DNA of 64,000 nucleotides from Mycolicibacterium sp. lyk4-40-TYG-92 (GCF_030209435.1 NZ_JARVRX010000023.1:38725-102724); one strand, 5' to 3'; shown: positions 37,320-46,128, numbered from the stretch's first letter. A program made the numbers and translations. The notes: generated from the letters alone by a model not told the origin.

Positions 37320-38155
37320 GACCGCCGCCGTGCCTCGATCATGGTGCGCTGCTTGGGATCCAGGACATCCCGCAGCCCGTCACCGAGCAGGTTGCACGCC
37401 AGCACGATGACGACGATCGCTACGCCGGGGAACACCGCCATCCACCAGGCCAGAGTGACGAAACCCTGCGAATCGAAGATCATCCGGCCCAGCGACGGCC
37501 GCGGCGGCTGGATGCCCAGCCCGAGGAAGGACAGCGCGGCCTCGGACAGGATGGCGAACGCCAGCGACAGCGAGGTCTGGACGATGAGCGGTCCGGTGAT
37601 GTTCGGCAGGACGTGCCGACCCAGGATGTAAGCCGTGCCGGTGCCCATGGTGCGCGACACCGCCACGTACGGCTCCTCCCGCACCGACAGGGTGCTGGCC
37701 CGCGTCACCCGCGCGAAGATCGGCACGTAGACGACGCTGATCGCGGCGATCGTCGTCGCCAGCCCGGGCCCGAGCACCGCGACGATCGCCATGGCCAACA
37801 GCAGCACCGGGAACGCGAACATCACGTCGACGACCCGCATCACCACGGTGTCCAGCCAGCCACCGCGGTAACCGGCCATGACGCGCAGCGCGGTCCCGAC
37901 CAGCGCCGCGCATGCCACGCTGACCACCGCCACCGTCATCGATGCCTGCAGGCCCGTCAGCACCCGGGACAACACGTCGCGGCCCAGTTCGTCGGTGCCG
38001 AACCAGTGCGCGCCGCTGGGCGGCCGCAGCGCCTGCGGCACGTCGACGTCGTTGATGCCGTAGGGCGCCAGCCGGCCGGCGCCGGCGGCGATGACCACGG
38101 CGGCGGCCACGACCGCGGCGCTGAGCGCCGTGACGGGATTCGTGGGCCGTCTCAT
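37316..38155 (-). CDS. ABC importer permease, DppC/OppC type
   Basis: Second membrane subunit of the peptide-type importer. The 279-residue protein has an N-terminal helix, the family motif WFGTDELGRDVLSRVLTG (about 52-69) and an EAA-like coupling loop (AALSFLGLGIQPPRPSLG, about 205-222), with about six membrane helices overall. The start overlaps the upstream permease stop by 4 bp and its own stop overlaps the ATPase start by 4 bp, so all are translationally coupled. Confidence 0.94.
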   Translation of the reverse strand: MRRPTNPVTALSAAVVAAAVVIAAGAGRLAPYGINDVDVPQALRPPSGAHWFGTDELGRDVLSRVLTGLQASMTVAVVSVACAALVGTALRVMAGYRGGWLDTVVMRVVDVMFAFPVLLLAMAIVAVLGPGLATTIAAISVVYVPIFARVTRASTLSVREEPYVAVSRTMGTGTAYILGRHVLPNITGPLIVQTSLSLAFAILSEAALSFLGLGIQPPRPSLGRMIFDSQGFVTLAWWMAVFPGVAIVVIVLACNLLGDGLRDVLDPKQRTMIEARRRS

Positions 38156-39102
38156 GACAGCCGAATCCGCGGATCGACAAGGGCGTAAAGCACATCCACC
38201 ACCAGGTTGACCGTCAGGAACAGGACGGCGATGAGGAGCACCGCGCCCTGGATCACGGGATAGTCGCGCGCAGCCACCGACAGGTAGACCAGCCGGCCCA
38301 GGCCCGGCCAGGCGAACACCACCTCGACCACGATGACGCCGCCGAGAATCGTCGCCAGCTGGATACCGGTGATGGTGAGGATGGGCACCAGGGCATTGCG
38401 CACGACGTGCCGCAGGGTGATCACCCGTGGCGGCAGACCTTTCGAGCGCGCGGTCCGGACGTAGCCCATCGCGGACACCTCCAGCACCGCGGAGCGGACG
38501 TAGCGCGTCATGATCGCCGCCGCCACCAGACCCACGGTCAGGCCCGGGAGGATCACGTGGCGCAACCAGCCCGCCGGATCGCCGAACAGCGGCCGGTAGC
38601 CCGATGTCGGCAACCAGCCCAGCGTGGTGGAGAACAACGAGATGAGCAGGATGCCCAGCCAGAAGTCCGGAACCGACACTCCGAACTGGCTTGTGACCCG
38701 GACGATCACGTCGCTGAGCCGGCCCTCGTGCGAGGCCGCGTAGATACCGGCCGGCAGCGCGATCACCAGCGCCGCCGCGATGCCGACCACGGCAAGAGAG
38801 ACGGTGGCGGGCAACCGCTCGGCCAGGACCTGGGCCACCGGGTCGCCGCTGCGGAAGCTGACGCCGAGATTCCCCGTCGCAGCATGGCCGAGGTAGCTGA
38901 CGAATTGCGCGGGCAGTGGCCGGTCCAGACCGCTCGCATGCCGCAGGGTGTCGTACGCCTCGGGGGTGTACCGCGTCCCCAATGCGATGCGCACCGGGTC
39001 ACCGGGAACCAGATGGGCCAGGGCGAACACCACGATGAGGACGCCCACCAGAACCACCAGCGAGTAGACGAGCCGACGGGCCAGGAACCGCAGGATTGTC
39101 AT
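38152..39102 (-). CDS. ABC importer permease, DppB/OppB type
   Basis: First membrane subunit. The 316-residue protein opens with a single helix (VYSLVVLVGVLIVVFALAH), then LVPGDPVRIALG (about 31-42), the classic DppB/OppB N-terminal motif. The EAA-like segment is TARSKGLPPRVITLRHVVRN (about 217-236). About six membrane helices are predicted. It overlaps the binding-protein gene upstream and the second permease downstream by 4 bp each. Confidence 0.94.
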   Translation of the reverse strand: MTILRFLARRLVYSLVVLVGVLIVVFALAHLVPGDPVRIALGTRYTPEAYDTLRHASGLDRPLPAQFVSYLGHAATGNLGVSFRSGDPVAQVLAERLPATVSLAVVGIAAALVIALPAGIYAASHEGRLSDVIVRVTSQFGVSVPDFWLGILLISLFSTTLGWLPTSGYRPLFGDPAGWLRHVILPGLTVGLVAAAIMTRYVRSAVLEVSAMGYVRTARSKGLPPRVITLRHVVRNALVPILTITGIQLATILGGVIVVEVVFAWPGLGRLVYLSVAARDYPVIQGAVLLIAVLFLTVNLVVDVLYALVDPRIRLS

Positions 39103-40616
39103 GGCCGGTCACCGCCGAGTACCGCGTCCCGGAACCGAATTGCCTTGTCGCGCCTGGCCTCGTAGCCGGTGAGCCGTGGCGACCAGGCCTGCACCACAGC
39201 CGGGTTGTACAGGTAGAGGTAGCTCACCTGGTCCGCGATGAGCGTCGCCGCCTGCGTGTAATCCTGGTGCCGCGCTTGCGGATCAATCTCGGTACGGCCG
39301 GCGTCCAGCAGCGCGTCGACGCGCGGGTCCGAGAATTTCTGGGCATTGCTCGCACCCCCGGTGTGGTGCTGCGCGTAGTAGAAATCGTCGGGGTCGATGT
39401 TGCCGAGCCACCCCATCATCAGCATGTCGAAGTGGCCGCTGTGCTGCTCGTCGAGCCACGTCCCGAAATCGACGGTGCGAATGGTGACCCGGATGCCCAG
39501 CGGTGCAAGGTTGTCGGCGATCACCTGGGCAGCGGTCACCGTCTGCGGGTACTCGCTGGTGACCAACAGGTCCATGGCGGTCGGCGCCGCGCCGGCCTGC
39601 CGCAGCAGCGCTTTGGCGTGGTCGATGTCGTAGCGGTACTTGTCGTAGGGCGTGTACCACGGGTTGCCCTGCGGGATCGCGAGCTGATTTGCCTGCGCCG
39701 CACCGTAACTGGTGGCCTGCACGATCGACGCCCGGTCGACGGCGTACGCGACGGCCTGCCGCACCCGGACGTCCTGCCAGGGTGGCCGGGCCTCGTTGAG
39801 CGCCAGGTACCAGTAGTCGTTGCTCGGCGTCACCGCGAGGTGGATCGAATCGTCGCCCCGTAACTGGGCGATCCGCTGCGGCGGCACCGCGTCGGTCCAG
39901 TCGATCTCACCGGCCTGCAGCGCCGACAGGGCCGTCGACGGCTCGCTGATGAAGCGGAACGTCACGCCCGGAATCCGTGGGGCTCCTGCCCAGTAATGGG
40001 GATTTGCGCGCAACGTGATCGCATCTCCGCCGCGCTGGCTGACGAAGGAGAACGGCCCGGTGCCGATTGGGTGGGCGGCAATCTGCCCGTCCTCCACATT
40101 GCGCCGCTGCACGATCGCCACGCCCTTGAACCCACCGAGATTGGTCAGCAGGTTCGGCGTCGGGTGGGCCACGGTGATCCGGACCGTGTAGTCGTCGGTC
40201 GCGGTGACGTCGGTGATGGCGCTGAGCTTGTCGGCATTGGCCAGCTTGCCGTCGATGATCCGGCGGTAGGAGTAGACGACGTCCGACGCGGTGAGCGGGC
40301 TGCCGTCGTGGAATGTCACCCCGGGCCGCAGGTGGAACGTCCAGGCCAGTTGATCAGGCGTGACATCCCAGGATTGCGCGAGGGCGGGCCGCATGTGCAG
40401 ATCGGCGTCCGGCTCCACGAGGGTGTCGAAGACGTTCTCGAGTACCTCGAAGGAGAAGTACGCGCTGGTCTTCTGCGGGTCGAGCTGGTCGGGCTCGCCG
40501 GAGATCGCGGCGATCAGGTATCCCGCGTCCCGGCCCAGGTCAACGCGCTGCGCGGGCGCGCAGGCCGTCACAATGACGACGGAAACGACGGCGAGCACCG
40601 CCGCAACCAGTCGCAT
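39099..40616 (-). CDS. Lipoprotein solute-binding protein, family 5 (peptide/nickel)
   Basis: Extracytoplasmic receptor of the importer, first gene of the operon. With the start at ATG 40616 the 505-residue protein begins with a lipoprotein signal (MRLVAAVLAVVSVVIVTAC, Cys about 19), then the SBP_bac_5 body (AISGEPDQLDPQKTSAYFSF; WTFHLRPGVTFHDGSPLTASDV at about 108-129, split here). GGAAGTGA precedes this ATG; the longer frame from 40649 would bury the lipobox. The gene order binding protein - B - C - fused ATPase equals M. tuberculosis dppABCD, but the chromosomal place differs, so I give no symbol. The substrate (peptide, opine, or other) is not predictable. Confidence 0.92.
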   Translation of the reverse strand: MRLVAAVLAVVSVVIVTACAPAQRVDLGRDAGYLIAAISGEPDQLDPQKTSAYFSFEVLENVFDTLVEPDADLHMRPALAQSWDVTPDQLAWTFHLRPGVTFHDGSPLTASDVVYSYRRIIDGKLANADKLSAITDVTATDDYTVRITVAHPTPNLLTNLGGFKGVAIVQRRNVEDGQIAAHPIGTGPFSFVSQRGGDAITLRANPHYWAGAPRIPGVTFRFISEPSTALSALQAGEIDWTDAVPPQRIAQLRGDDSIHLAVTPSNDYWYLALNEARPPWQDVRVRQAVAYAVDRASIVQATSYGAAQANQLAIPQGNPWYTPYDKYRYDIDHAKALLRQAGAAPTAMDLLVTSEYPQTVTAAQVIADNLAPLGIRVTIRTVDFGTWLDEQHSGHFDMLMMGWLGNIDPDDFYYAQHHTGGASNAQKFSDPRVDALLDAGRTEIDPQARHQDYTQAATLIADQVSYLYLYNPAVVQAWSPRLTGYEARRDKAIRFRDAVLGGDRP

Positions 40617-40752
40617 GTCCGTCACTTCCGGGCCGGGGCCGGCAGACATCGGAGGCCGGCGCTCTCCTGCCGTCCCCGTACCCGCCGGGATGCCGGTTCA
40701 CACCTGGCATCGATATGTGCAGTTCAGGGTGCGGAGGAACATCGAACTGAGC

Positions 40753-40790
40753 TAAGATGCCGAGCGGACGTTTCTTCCTAACGTCCGCTC
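40753..40790 (+). promoter_or_regulatory. cspA promoter -10 and 5'-terminal mRNA hairpin
   Basis: TAAGAT (40753-40758) is a good -10, predicting a start near 40764-40766. The inverted repeat GAGCGGACGTT (40762-40772) and AACGTCCGCTC (40780-40790) encloses a 7-nt loop, so the mRNA would begin with an 11-bp hairpin directly ahead of the ribosome site GAGAGAAG (40796-40803). Confidence 0.65.
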
Positions 40791-40810
40791 TACATGAGAG
40801 AAGTTGGTAT

Positions 40811-41014
40811 ATGCCACAGGGAACTGTGAAATGGTTCAACAGTGAGAAGGGCTTCGGCTTCATCACTCCCGACGACGGGTCCAAGGATCTGTTCGTCCAT
40901 TACTCGGAGATCAAGAGCAACGGCTTCCGCACCCTCGATGAGGGCCAGCGAGTCGAGTTCGAGGTCGGTCAGGGCAGCAAGGGCCCGGCTGCGACCGGAG
41001 TTACTGCGGTCTAA
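40811..41014 (+). CDS. cspA: Cold-shock protein CspA
   Basis: RNA chaperone of 67 residues that melts mRNA structure at low temperature and often is abundant at all temperatures in mycobacteria. It has RNP1 KGFGFITP and RNP2 LFVHYSEI on the single OB-fold, opening MPQGTVKWFNSEKGFG, almost identical to other actinobacterial CspA. The ATG at 40811 is chosen because it gives the invariant start; the frame extends upstream to 40757, but that stretch is the leader hairpin. The leader hairpin and a 3' intrinsic terminator mark it as a single-gene transcript. Confidence 0.97.
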   Translation: MPQGTVKWFNSEKGFGFITPDDGSKDLFVHYSEIKSNGFRTLDEGQRVEFEVGQGSKGPAATGVTAV

Positions 41015-41033
41015 CTGAGCCGCAAAGCTCAGC

Positions 41034-41063
41034 GGGCTGGTGCGGAACGTTTCGCGCCAGCCC
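41034..41063 (+). terminator. Intrinsic terminator of cspA
   Basis: GGGCTGGTGCG (41034-41044) pairs with CGCGCCAGCCC (41053-41063), 11 bp with one G-U, loop of 8 nt, followed by ACAATTCTTTCT. Placed 20 bp after the cspA stop. Confidence 0.8.
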
Positions 41064-41176
41064 ACAATTCTTTCTCCACGCCGTCGGCGGATGCTCAGGC
41101 CTGTGACCTGGGCATCCGTCCGACTGTGTGAGTACCGGAGGTTCTCCGGCCAGGAACACCTGCGCTCGGGCGCGCC

Positions 41177-41866
41177 CTAGAGCCACCCGAGCGCACGTGC
41201 GCCGTTGTGAAGCACCATCGCGCCGATGACGACCATGACCACCGCCATCAGCGCGGCGTTGTTCTTCTCCATCCAATCTTTGAGCCGCCGCATCGTGTCG
41301 TCGAGGCGCGCGCCGGCGACGGCGTAGGCCACGGTGGGGATCGCCACGGTCGACGCGGCGACGATCACGAAGAAGGCCGCGGCCAGCCAGTCACCCTCGA
41401 GGCCGAGGCCTGCCGTGCCGATCGCCAATCCAGCTGGCACACAGATCAATACGACGTCGGGGCGCACCACCACCAGCGCCGCACCCATCGCTGCCGCACG
41501 GGCCGGGGTGACGGTCGCGATCTTCTTCATCCAGCCCGGCGAGTCGGTGCTGTCATGCCGGGTGAACCAGCGGTAGATGCCGAAGACGATGAGCGCGACG
41601 CCCAGCACCACCCGCAGCCACGAAGCCCACTCGGGCGGCGACTTGTGGTCATGATGCGCGCCTCCCAGCAGGTGTGAGGCCTGGACACAGACGGCCGTCA
41701 CCACGGCCAGGCCGACCGCCCAGCCGGCGAGGAACGCCAGTCCGGTCGGCCGGGGTCGCGGCGCCTGCAGAACCAGCACCGCCGGGATGACGGTGATGGG
41801 CGACAACGCCACCACCAGCCCGAGCGGAACCAGCCCGGTCAACACGGTGCCCCAGCTTCCAGTCAT
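41177..41866 (-). CDS. GAP-family (SfLAP, lipid-addressing) membrane protein
   Basis: A six-helix LysE-like membrane protein of the family that includes Gap, needed to bring glycopeptidolipids to the M. smegmatis surface, and Sap for sulfolipid. The 229-residue product shows the family start VLTGLVPLGLVVALSPITVIP and LVLQAPRPRPTGLAFLAGWAVG, a His-rich cytoplasmic loop (GAHHDHK, about 68-74) and WMKKIATVTPARAAAMG. The ATG at 41866 is preceded by TAGATT and 7 nt, suggesting a leaderless mRNA; a TTG at 41875 is the alternative. Mycobacteria have many copies. A link to the NRPS product 20 kb away is possible but unproven. Confidence 0.82.
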   Translation of the reverse strand: MTGSWGTVLTGLVPLGLVVALSPITVIPAVLVLQAPRPRPTGLAFLAGWAVGLAVVTAVCVQASHLLGGAHHDHKSPPEWASWLRVVLGVALIVFGIYRWFTRHDSTDSPGWMKKIATVTPARAAAMGAALVVVRPDVVLICVPAGLAIGTAGLGLEGDWLAAAFFVIVAASTVAIPTVAYAVAGARLDDTMRRLKDWMEKNNAALMAVVMVVIGAMVLHNGARALGWL

Positions 41867-42028
41867 GGGCAGCAATCTACCCAGTCGATCGCCCCGGAGC
41901 CGCCGTGATCGTCAATATGCGTCAGTGCACGATTTCAGCGAACCATTTCAGTGAAATCTAGCTACCAAACAGCGGACACCGGTAGGTTGCCAGTTACTAG
42001 GTGATATTCACACTGGAGAGGCGGCTTC

Positions 42029-42229
42029 GTGCGACAGCAGCAAAATATTTCAGTTGCCGTCAGCGACTCATCGGAGCGCCAGGTGAACAACCGTCCGTGG
42101 CATGGAAAGCCGGTCCGGTACCTCGCTCTGCTGGCACTGCTGGTCTCGGCATCGGCGCTCGGCTGTGGCACCGATGACCTCCAGGCGCTGCCCAGCCCGC
42201 AGGGCGCGGCGCACACCTGCGCGCCGTGA
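42029..42229 (+). CDS. Small putative lipoprotein
   Basis: A 66-residue protein with a hydrophobic segment (YLALLALLVSASALGC) followed by a short polar tail. The ALGC motif is close to, but not a perfect, lipobox. No family recognised. The GTG at 42029 has GGAGAGG 7 nt upstream. It converges on polD with 4 bp between stops. A real but minor gene is likely; expression is unproven. Confidence 0.5.
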   Translation: MRQQQNISVAVSDSSERQVNNRPWHGKPVRYLALLALLVSASALGCGTDDLQALPSPQGAAHTCAP

Positions 42230-42233
42230 GGCC

Positions 42234-43262
42234 CTAGGAGTCCTTGAGGTCCCGGTCTTTGCTCGGTTGTACGCGCTTCGGTTCGCCCGGCATCTTGGGG
42301 TAGTTCGGCGGGTACGGCAGATCGCCGAGCCCCCGCTCCTCCTCATCCGCCTGCACCATGTCGAGCAACGGCTCCAGAGAATGCGCCACGTCGTCGATGC
42401 CCGCCCACGGATCGTCGCGCTGCGCAAGCAGTTTCGGCACGGTCGCCATGGTGTAGTCATCGGGATCGGCGTCGGCGAGCTCGGTCCAGGACAGCGGCGT
42501 CGACACGGTCGCGATCGGCGTCTTGCGCACCGAGTACGCCGAGGCGAAGGTCCGGTCCCGCGCGTTCTGGTTGTAGTCGATGAACAGCCGCTCGCCGCGT
42601 TCCTCCTTCCACCACGACGTCGTCACCGCATCGGGCGCGCGCCGTTCCACCTCGCGGGCCAGGGCGATGCCGGCCCGGCGCACCGCGATGAAGTCCCACT
42701 CCGGCTTGATCCGGACGAAGACGTGCACGCCCCGACCGCCTGACGTCTTGGGGTATCCGATCAGGCCGAGCTCGTCGAGGATCGGTTTGAGCACCCCGGT
42801 CGCGATCTCCCGGGCCTCGTTGAACCCGGTACCCGGCTGCGGATCGAGGTCGATGCGCAACTCGTCGGGATGTTCGACGTCCGGGCAGCGCACCTGCCAC
42901 GGGTGCAGCGTGATGGTGCCCATCTGCGCGGCCCAGATGATGGCAGACGGGTGGGTCACCTTGAGCGCATCGGCGGTGCGGCCCGACGGGAAGGTCACCG
43001 TGCAGGTCTTCAGGTAGTCCGGATGCTTTGCCGGAACCCGCTTTTGGTAAATCTCCTCACCCTCGATGCCGTCGGGGAAGCGTTGCAGGTGAGTGGGCCG
43101 GTCCCGCAGCAGCGTCACCATCCGGTCGGCAACCGCCAGGTAGTAGTCGACCATCGTGCGTTTCGTGCCCTTGCTCCCGAGCTTCGGGAAGTACACCTTG
43201 TCGGGGCTGGTCAACCGGACGGCGACGCCGTCGACGTCGAGTTCTTCTGCGGCGCTTGCCAT
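42234..43262 (-). CDS. LigD-type primase/polymerase (PolD), end-joining
   Basis: Stand-alone homologue of the LigD polymerase domain, an archaeo-eukaryotic primase-fold enzyme that adds (ribo)nucleotides during break repair; M. smegmatis PolD1 is the model. The 342-residue protein shows LTSPDKVYFP (about 18-27), the metal site RIDLDPQPG (about 137-145), and SGGRGVHVFVRI (about 171-182), in the expected order. The ATG shares its last base with the ligC TGA, so the two are coupled. Rv3730c-type neighbourhood: the ligC partner is the same as in other mycobacteria. No ku gene in the window. Confidence 0.92.
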   Translation of the reverse strand: MASAAEELDVDGVAVRLTSPDKVYFPKLGSKGTKRTMVDYYLAVADRMVTLLRDRPTHLQRFPDGIEGEEIYQKRVPAKHPDYLKTCTVTFPSGRTADALKVTHPSAIIWAAQMGTITLHPWQVRCPDVEHPDELRIDLDPQPGTGFNEAREIATGVLKPILDELGLIGYPKTSGGRGVHVFVRIKPEWDFIAVRRAGIALAREVERRAPDAVTTSWWKEERGERLFIDYNQNARDRTFASAYSVRKTPIATVSTPLSWTELADADPDDYTMATVPKLLAQRDDPWAGIDDVAHSLEPLLDMVQADEEERGLGDLPYPPNYPKMPGEPKRVQPSKDRDLKDS

Positions 43263-44344
43263 CAGTGCTCCACCCCGTCGCTTCGCTCGCCACGGCCGTT
43301 CTCCAGGACGTCATACAGGTCATAGTTGAGCGGCGCGTCTAGCTGATCGAAGGTACAACTCTGCGGGTCCCGGTCGGGGCGCCAGCGCCGGAACTTCACG
43401 GTGTGCCGGAACCGTCGGCCATGCACGCTGTTCCCCTCCATCTGGTCGTATGCCACCTCGCATACCCGCTCGGGGCGGATCGGAATCCAGGTCTTGTCGG
43501 CGGCCGAATTCCAGCGGCTCGGTTCACCGTCCTGGGCGTCACCGGTGCGTAGTGGCTCCAGTTCCGCCAGCAGCGCGATGCGGTCTTTGACCGTGAATGA
43601 CGCTGCACCACCGACCATGTGGAGATCGCCACCGTCGGTGTAGAGCCCGAGCAGGATCGACCCGATGCCCTCACCGCTCTTGTGGATGCGATAGCCGATC
43701 GCCACACAATCCGCGTCCCGGGCGTGCTTGACCTTGACCATCTCCCGCTTGCCCGGCAGGTACGCACCGTCGAGCCGTTTGGCGATCACGCCGTCCAGTC
43801 CCGCGCCCTCGAACGTGGTCAGCCAGTGCGCACCCAGTTCGGGGTCCTCGGTGGTCCGGGTGACGTGGCACCACTGCTTCTCACCCACCAGGTCCTGCAG
43901 TGCGGCCCGGCGGACCCGAAACGACTCGGCCAGCAGACTGCGGTGGCCGTCGGCCAGCGCGTCGAAACCGATGAAATGCGCCGGCGTCTGCTCGGCCAGC
44001 ATCTGCACCCGGCTGGCGGCGGGATGGATGCGCTGGCTCAACGATTCCCAATCGAGCCGGATGCGGCCGTTGATCTCCCGCGGCACCACCACCTCACCGT
44101 CGAGCACACAGCGCGGCGCGGTCTCGTCCCGTAGCGCCGCGAGCAACTCAGGGAAGTACCTGCCGAGTTCTTTGCCGTTGCGCGACTGCAGCACCACCTC
44201 GTCACCGTCCCGGAACACCAGAGCCCGGAACCCGTCCCATTTGGGCTCGTAGGACCACAACCCCGCCTCGTCCGGCACCTTCGCCGCGGCCTTGGCCAGC
44301 ATGGGGTCTATCGGTGGCTGCACAGGTAGGTCCACACTCTTCAT
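43262..44344 (-). CDS. ligC: ATP-dependent DNA ligase LigC
   Basis: Seals nicks using ATP, active in base-excision and back-up end-joining repair. The 360-residue protein has the adenylation motif YEPKWDGFRA with the nucleotidyl Lys at residue 35. Motif III is HFIGFDALA (about 124), motif IV is EGLDGVIAK-like (GAGLDGVIAKRL, about 185) and motif V is MVKVKHARDADC (about 204), followed by an OB domain. There is no polymerase or phosphoesterase domain, which separates it from LigD. GTG 44350 is an alternative start. First gene of the ligC-polD pair, divergent from gluQ. Confidence 0.94.
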   Translation of the reverse strand: MKSVDLPVQPPIDPMLAKAAAKVPDEAGLWSYEPKWDGFRALVFRDGDEVVLQSRNGKELGRYFPELLAALRDETAPRCVLDGEVVVPREINGRIRLDWESLSQRIHPAASRVQMLAEQTPAHFIGFDALADGHRSLLAESFRVRRAALQDLVGEKQWCHVTRTTEDPELGAHWLTTFEGAGLDGVIAKRLDGAYLPGKREMVKVKHARDADCVAIGYRIHKSGEGIGSILLGLYTDGGDLHMVGGAASFTVKDRIALLAELEPLRTGDAQDGEPSRWNSAADKTWIPIRPERVCEVAYDQMEGNSVHGRRFRHTVKFRRWRPDRDPQSCTFDQLDAPLNYDLYDVLENGRGERSDGVEH

Positions 44345-44390
44345 ACTCACGTAGACCGGCGCGGGTGGGCAATCTCATCGCGCGGCGCGT

Positions 44391-44396
44391 TACATT
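44391..44396 (+). promoter_or_regulatory. Leaderless -10 of gluQ
   Basis: TACATT stands 6 nt before the GTG start of gluQ, with no Shine-Dalgarno between; this is the spacing of leaderless mycobacterial promoters. Confidence 0.55.
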
Positions 44397-44402
44397 GCGG
44401 TC

Positions 44403-45278
44403 GTGTCCCATTCCCCCGCCGGCCGGTTCGCGCCGAGCCCGTCCGCCGACCTGCACATCGGCAACGTGCGCACCGCGGTGCTGGCGTGGTTGTTCGCGCG
44501 GTCCACGGGTCGGCGGTTCCTGCTGCGCGTCGAGGATCTGGACGACCGCACGTTCCCCGATGTGGCGCAGCGCCAACTGGACGATCTGGCGGCCGTCGGG
44601 CTGACATGGGACGAACCGCCCGAATACCAGGCCTCCCACGAGGACCGCCATCTCGCCGTCGTCGATGACCTCACCGAGCGCGGCCTGACGTTCGAATGCT
44701 TCTGCAGCCGAAAAGACATCCTGCAGGCGCCGCGGGCCCCGCACGCGCCGGAAGGCGCGTACCCGGGCACATGCCGCAATCTCAGCGACGATGAGCGCGC
44801 CCGGCGCCGAGCCACCGGCCGACCGCCGGCCATCCGATTGCGTTCGGACACAAACGAATACACCGTCACCGATCTGCTGCACGGGACCTACACCGGCGTC
44901 GTCGACGATTTCGTGCTGCGCCGCGGCGACAACGTCCCGGCCTACAACCTGGCCGTCGTGGTGGACGACGCCGCCCAGGGCATCGATCAGGTGGTCCGTG
45001 GCGACGACCTGCTCTCGTCGTCTCCGCGACAGGCGTATCTGGCTGCGCTGCTGGGCCATTCGCCGCCCGCCTACGCGCACGTGCCGCTCGTACTCAACGC
45101 CGACGGCAAGCGGCTGGCCAAACGCGATGGCGCGGTGACGGTTTCGGAGATCGGCGCAGAATCAGCGTTGGCGCAGATCGCCGCGTCGCTGGGCTACACC
45201 GCCACCACACTCGACGGCATGCTGGCCGAGTTCGATCCGGCCAGGCTGCCACGCGCGCCCTGGATTTTCCGGCCTTAA
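44403..45278 (+). CDS. gluQ: Glutamyl-queuosine tRNA(Asp) synthetase
   Basis: Truncated glutamyl-tRNA synthetase that attaches glutamate to the queuosine base at position 34 of tRNA-Asp. The 291-residue length lacks the anticodon-binding domain, as expected. The class I signature reads GRFAPSPSADLHIGN (residues 7-21) and the KMSKS-equivalent is KRLAKRDG (about 237-244). The zinc ligands CFC (about 98-100) and the later YPGTC (about 119-123) match the family. It needs queuosine in tRNA, and tgt lies 2.1 kb away. The stop is 10 bp from that of the convergent short-chain dehydrogenase. Confidence 0.93.
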   Translation: MSHSPAGRFAPSPSADLHIGNVRTAVLAWLFARSTGRRFLLRVEDLDDRTFPDVAQRQLDDLAAVGLTWDEPPEYQASHEDRHLAVVDDLTERGLTFECFCSRKDILQAPRAPHAPEGAYPGTCRNLSDDERARRRATGRPPAIRLRSDTNEYTVTDLLHGTYTGVVDDFVLRRGDNVPAYNLAVVVDDAAQGIDQVVRGDDLLSSSPRQAYLAALLGHSPPAYAHVPLVLNADGKRLAKRDGAVTVSEIGAESALAQIAASLGYTATTLDGMLAEFDPARLPRAPWIFRP

Positions 45279-45288
45279 CTGCAGCGAC

Positions 45289-46128
45289 CTACACCCGCCG
45301 CGGCACCCCGAAGACCTTGGCCAGGATGAACCCACGCAGACCCGCTGGGATGTTCGTCAGCAGCGCCGCCTGCAACTTGGGTCCCAGACCGACGATGTAC
45401 CGCGCCTTGGGCCGCCGCGCGGTGAGCGCTTCCTCCACCACCGCAACCACTTTCGCCGGGTTGACGGCCATCTTCTGCGACAGCGGAATCATCTTCTTCA
45501 TACCGGCGATGTGCCGGCCGTACAGCGCGTGGTGCGCCGGCGAGACACCGGCCTCGAGCTCGGTGACCATGTCGTCGGCCTTGCGCCACATGTCGGTATC
45601 GGTCTGCGCGGGCTCCACGACCACGACCGGAACGCCCCAGGGCCGCAATTCGATTCGCAGCGCCTCGGCGCCGGCTTCCAGCGCGAACTTCGATGCCGCA
45701 TAAGCGCCCAGCATCGGCGAGGACAATTGCCCGTTGACGCTGGAGATGAACACCACGCGGCCGCGGGACTCCCGCAACTTGGGCAGCACCGCCGCCGTCA
45801 CCGCGAACTGACCGACCACGTTGACGTCCAACTGCTTGCGCCAGTCCGCCGGGGTCAGCGTCTCGACGGGGCCGGCGACCACGATGCCGGCGTTGTTGAC
45901 GACGGCGTCCAGCCGGTCCGGCAACGCGGCCGCCAGTGCCTCGACATCATCGTCGGACGTGACGTCGAGGATGACGGCCGAGATCCGTTGTGGCGCCTGC
46001 GCCACGACGGCCGCCGCGTCGTCCTTGGAGCGCACCCCGGCGATGACGTCCCACCCGGTGGCGGCGAGGTGCTGGGTGATGGCCAGCCCGATACCGCGGC
46101 CGGCACCGGTGACGAGAACTGAAGGCAT
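45289..46128 (-). CDS. Short-chain dehydrogenase/reductase
   Basis: NAD(P)-dependent oxidoreductase of 279 residues, classical SDR type. It shows the cofactor loop TGAGRGIG (7-14), NNAG (about 88-91), catalytic Ser in ISSVNGQ (about 128-135) and YAASK (about 145-149). The substrate is not predictable; a C-terminal extension (VNPAKVVAVVEEALTA onward) is common in mycobacterial SDRs acting on lipids or steroids. It begins 23 bp after the P450 stop on the same strand, so the two probably act in one pathway. Confidence 0.9.
   Translation of the reverse strand: MPSVLVTGAGRGIGLAITQHLAATGWDVIAGVRSKDDAAAVVAQAPQRISAVILDVTSDDDVEALAAALPDRLDAVVNNAGIVVAGPVETLTPADWRKQLDVNVVGQFAVTAAVLPKLRESRGRVVFISSVNGQLSSPMLGAYAASKFALEAGAEALRIELRPWGVPVVVVEPAQTDTDMWRKADDMVTELEAGVSPAHHALYGRHIAGMKKMIPLSQKMAVNPAKVVAVVEEALTARRPKARYIVGLGPKLQAALLTNIPAGLRGFILAKVFGVPRRV

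Noticed and set aside
41876..42028. A small RNA between the GAP gene and the small lipoprotein gene
   Set aside because: AT-richer DNA but no stable hairpin with a terminator and no known RNA motif.
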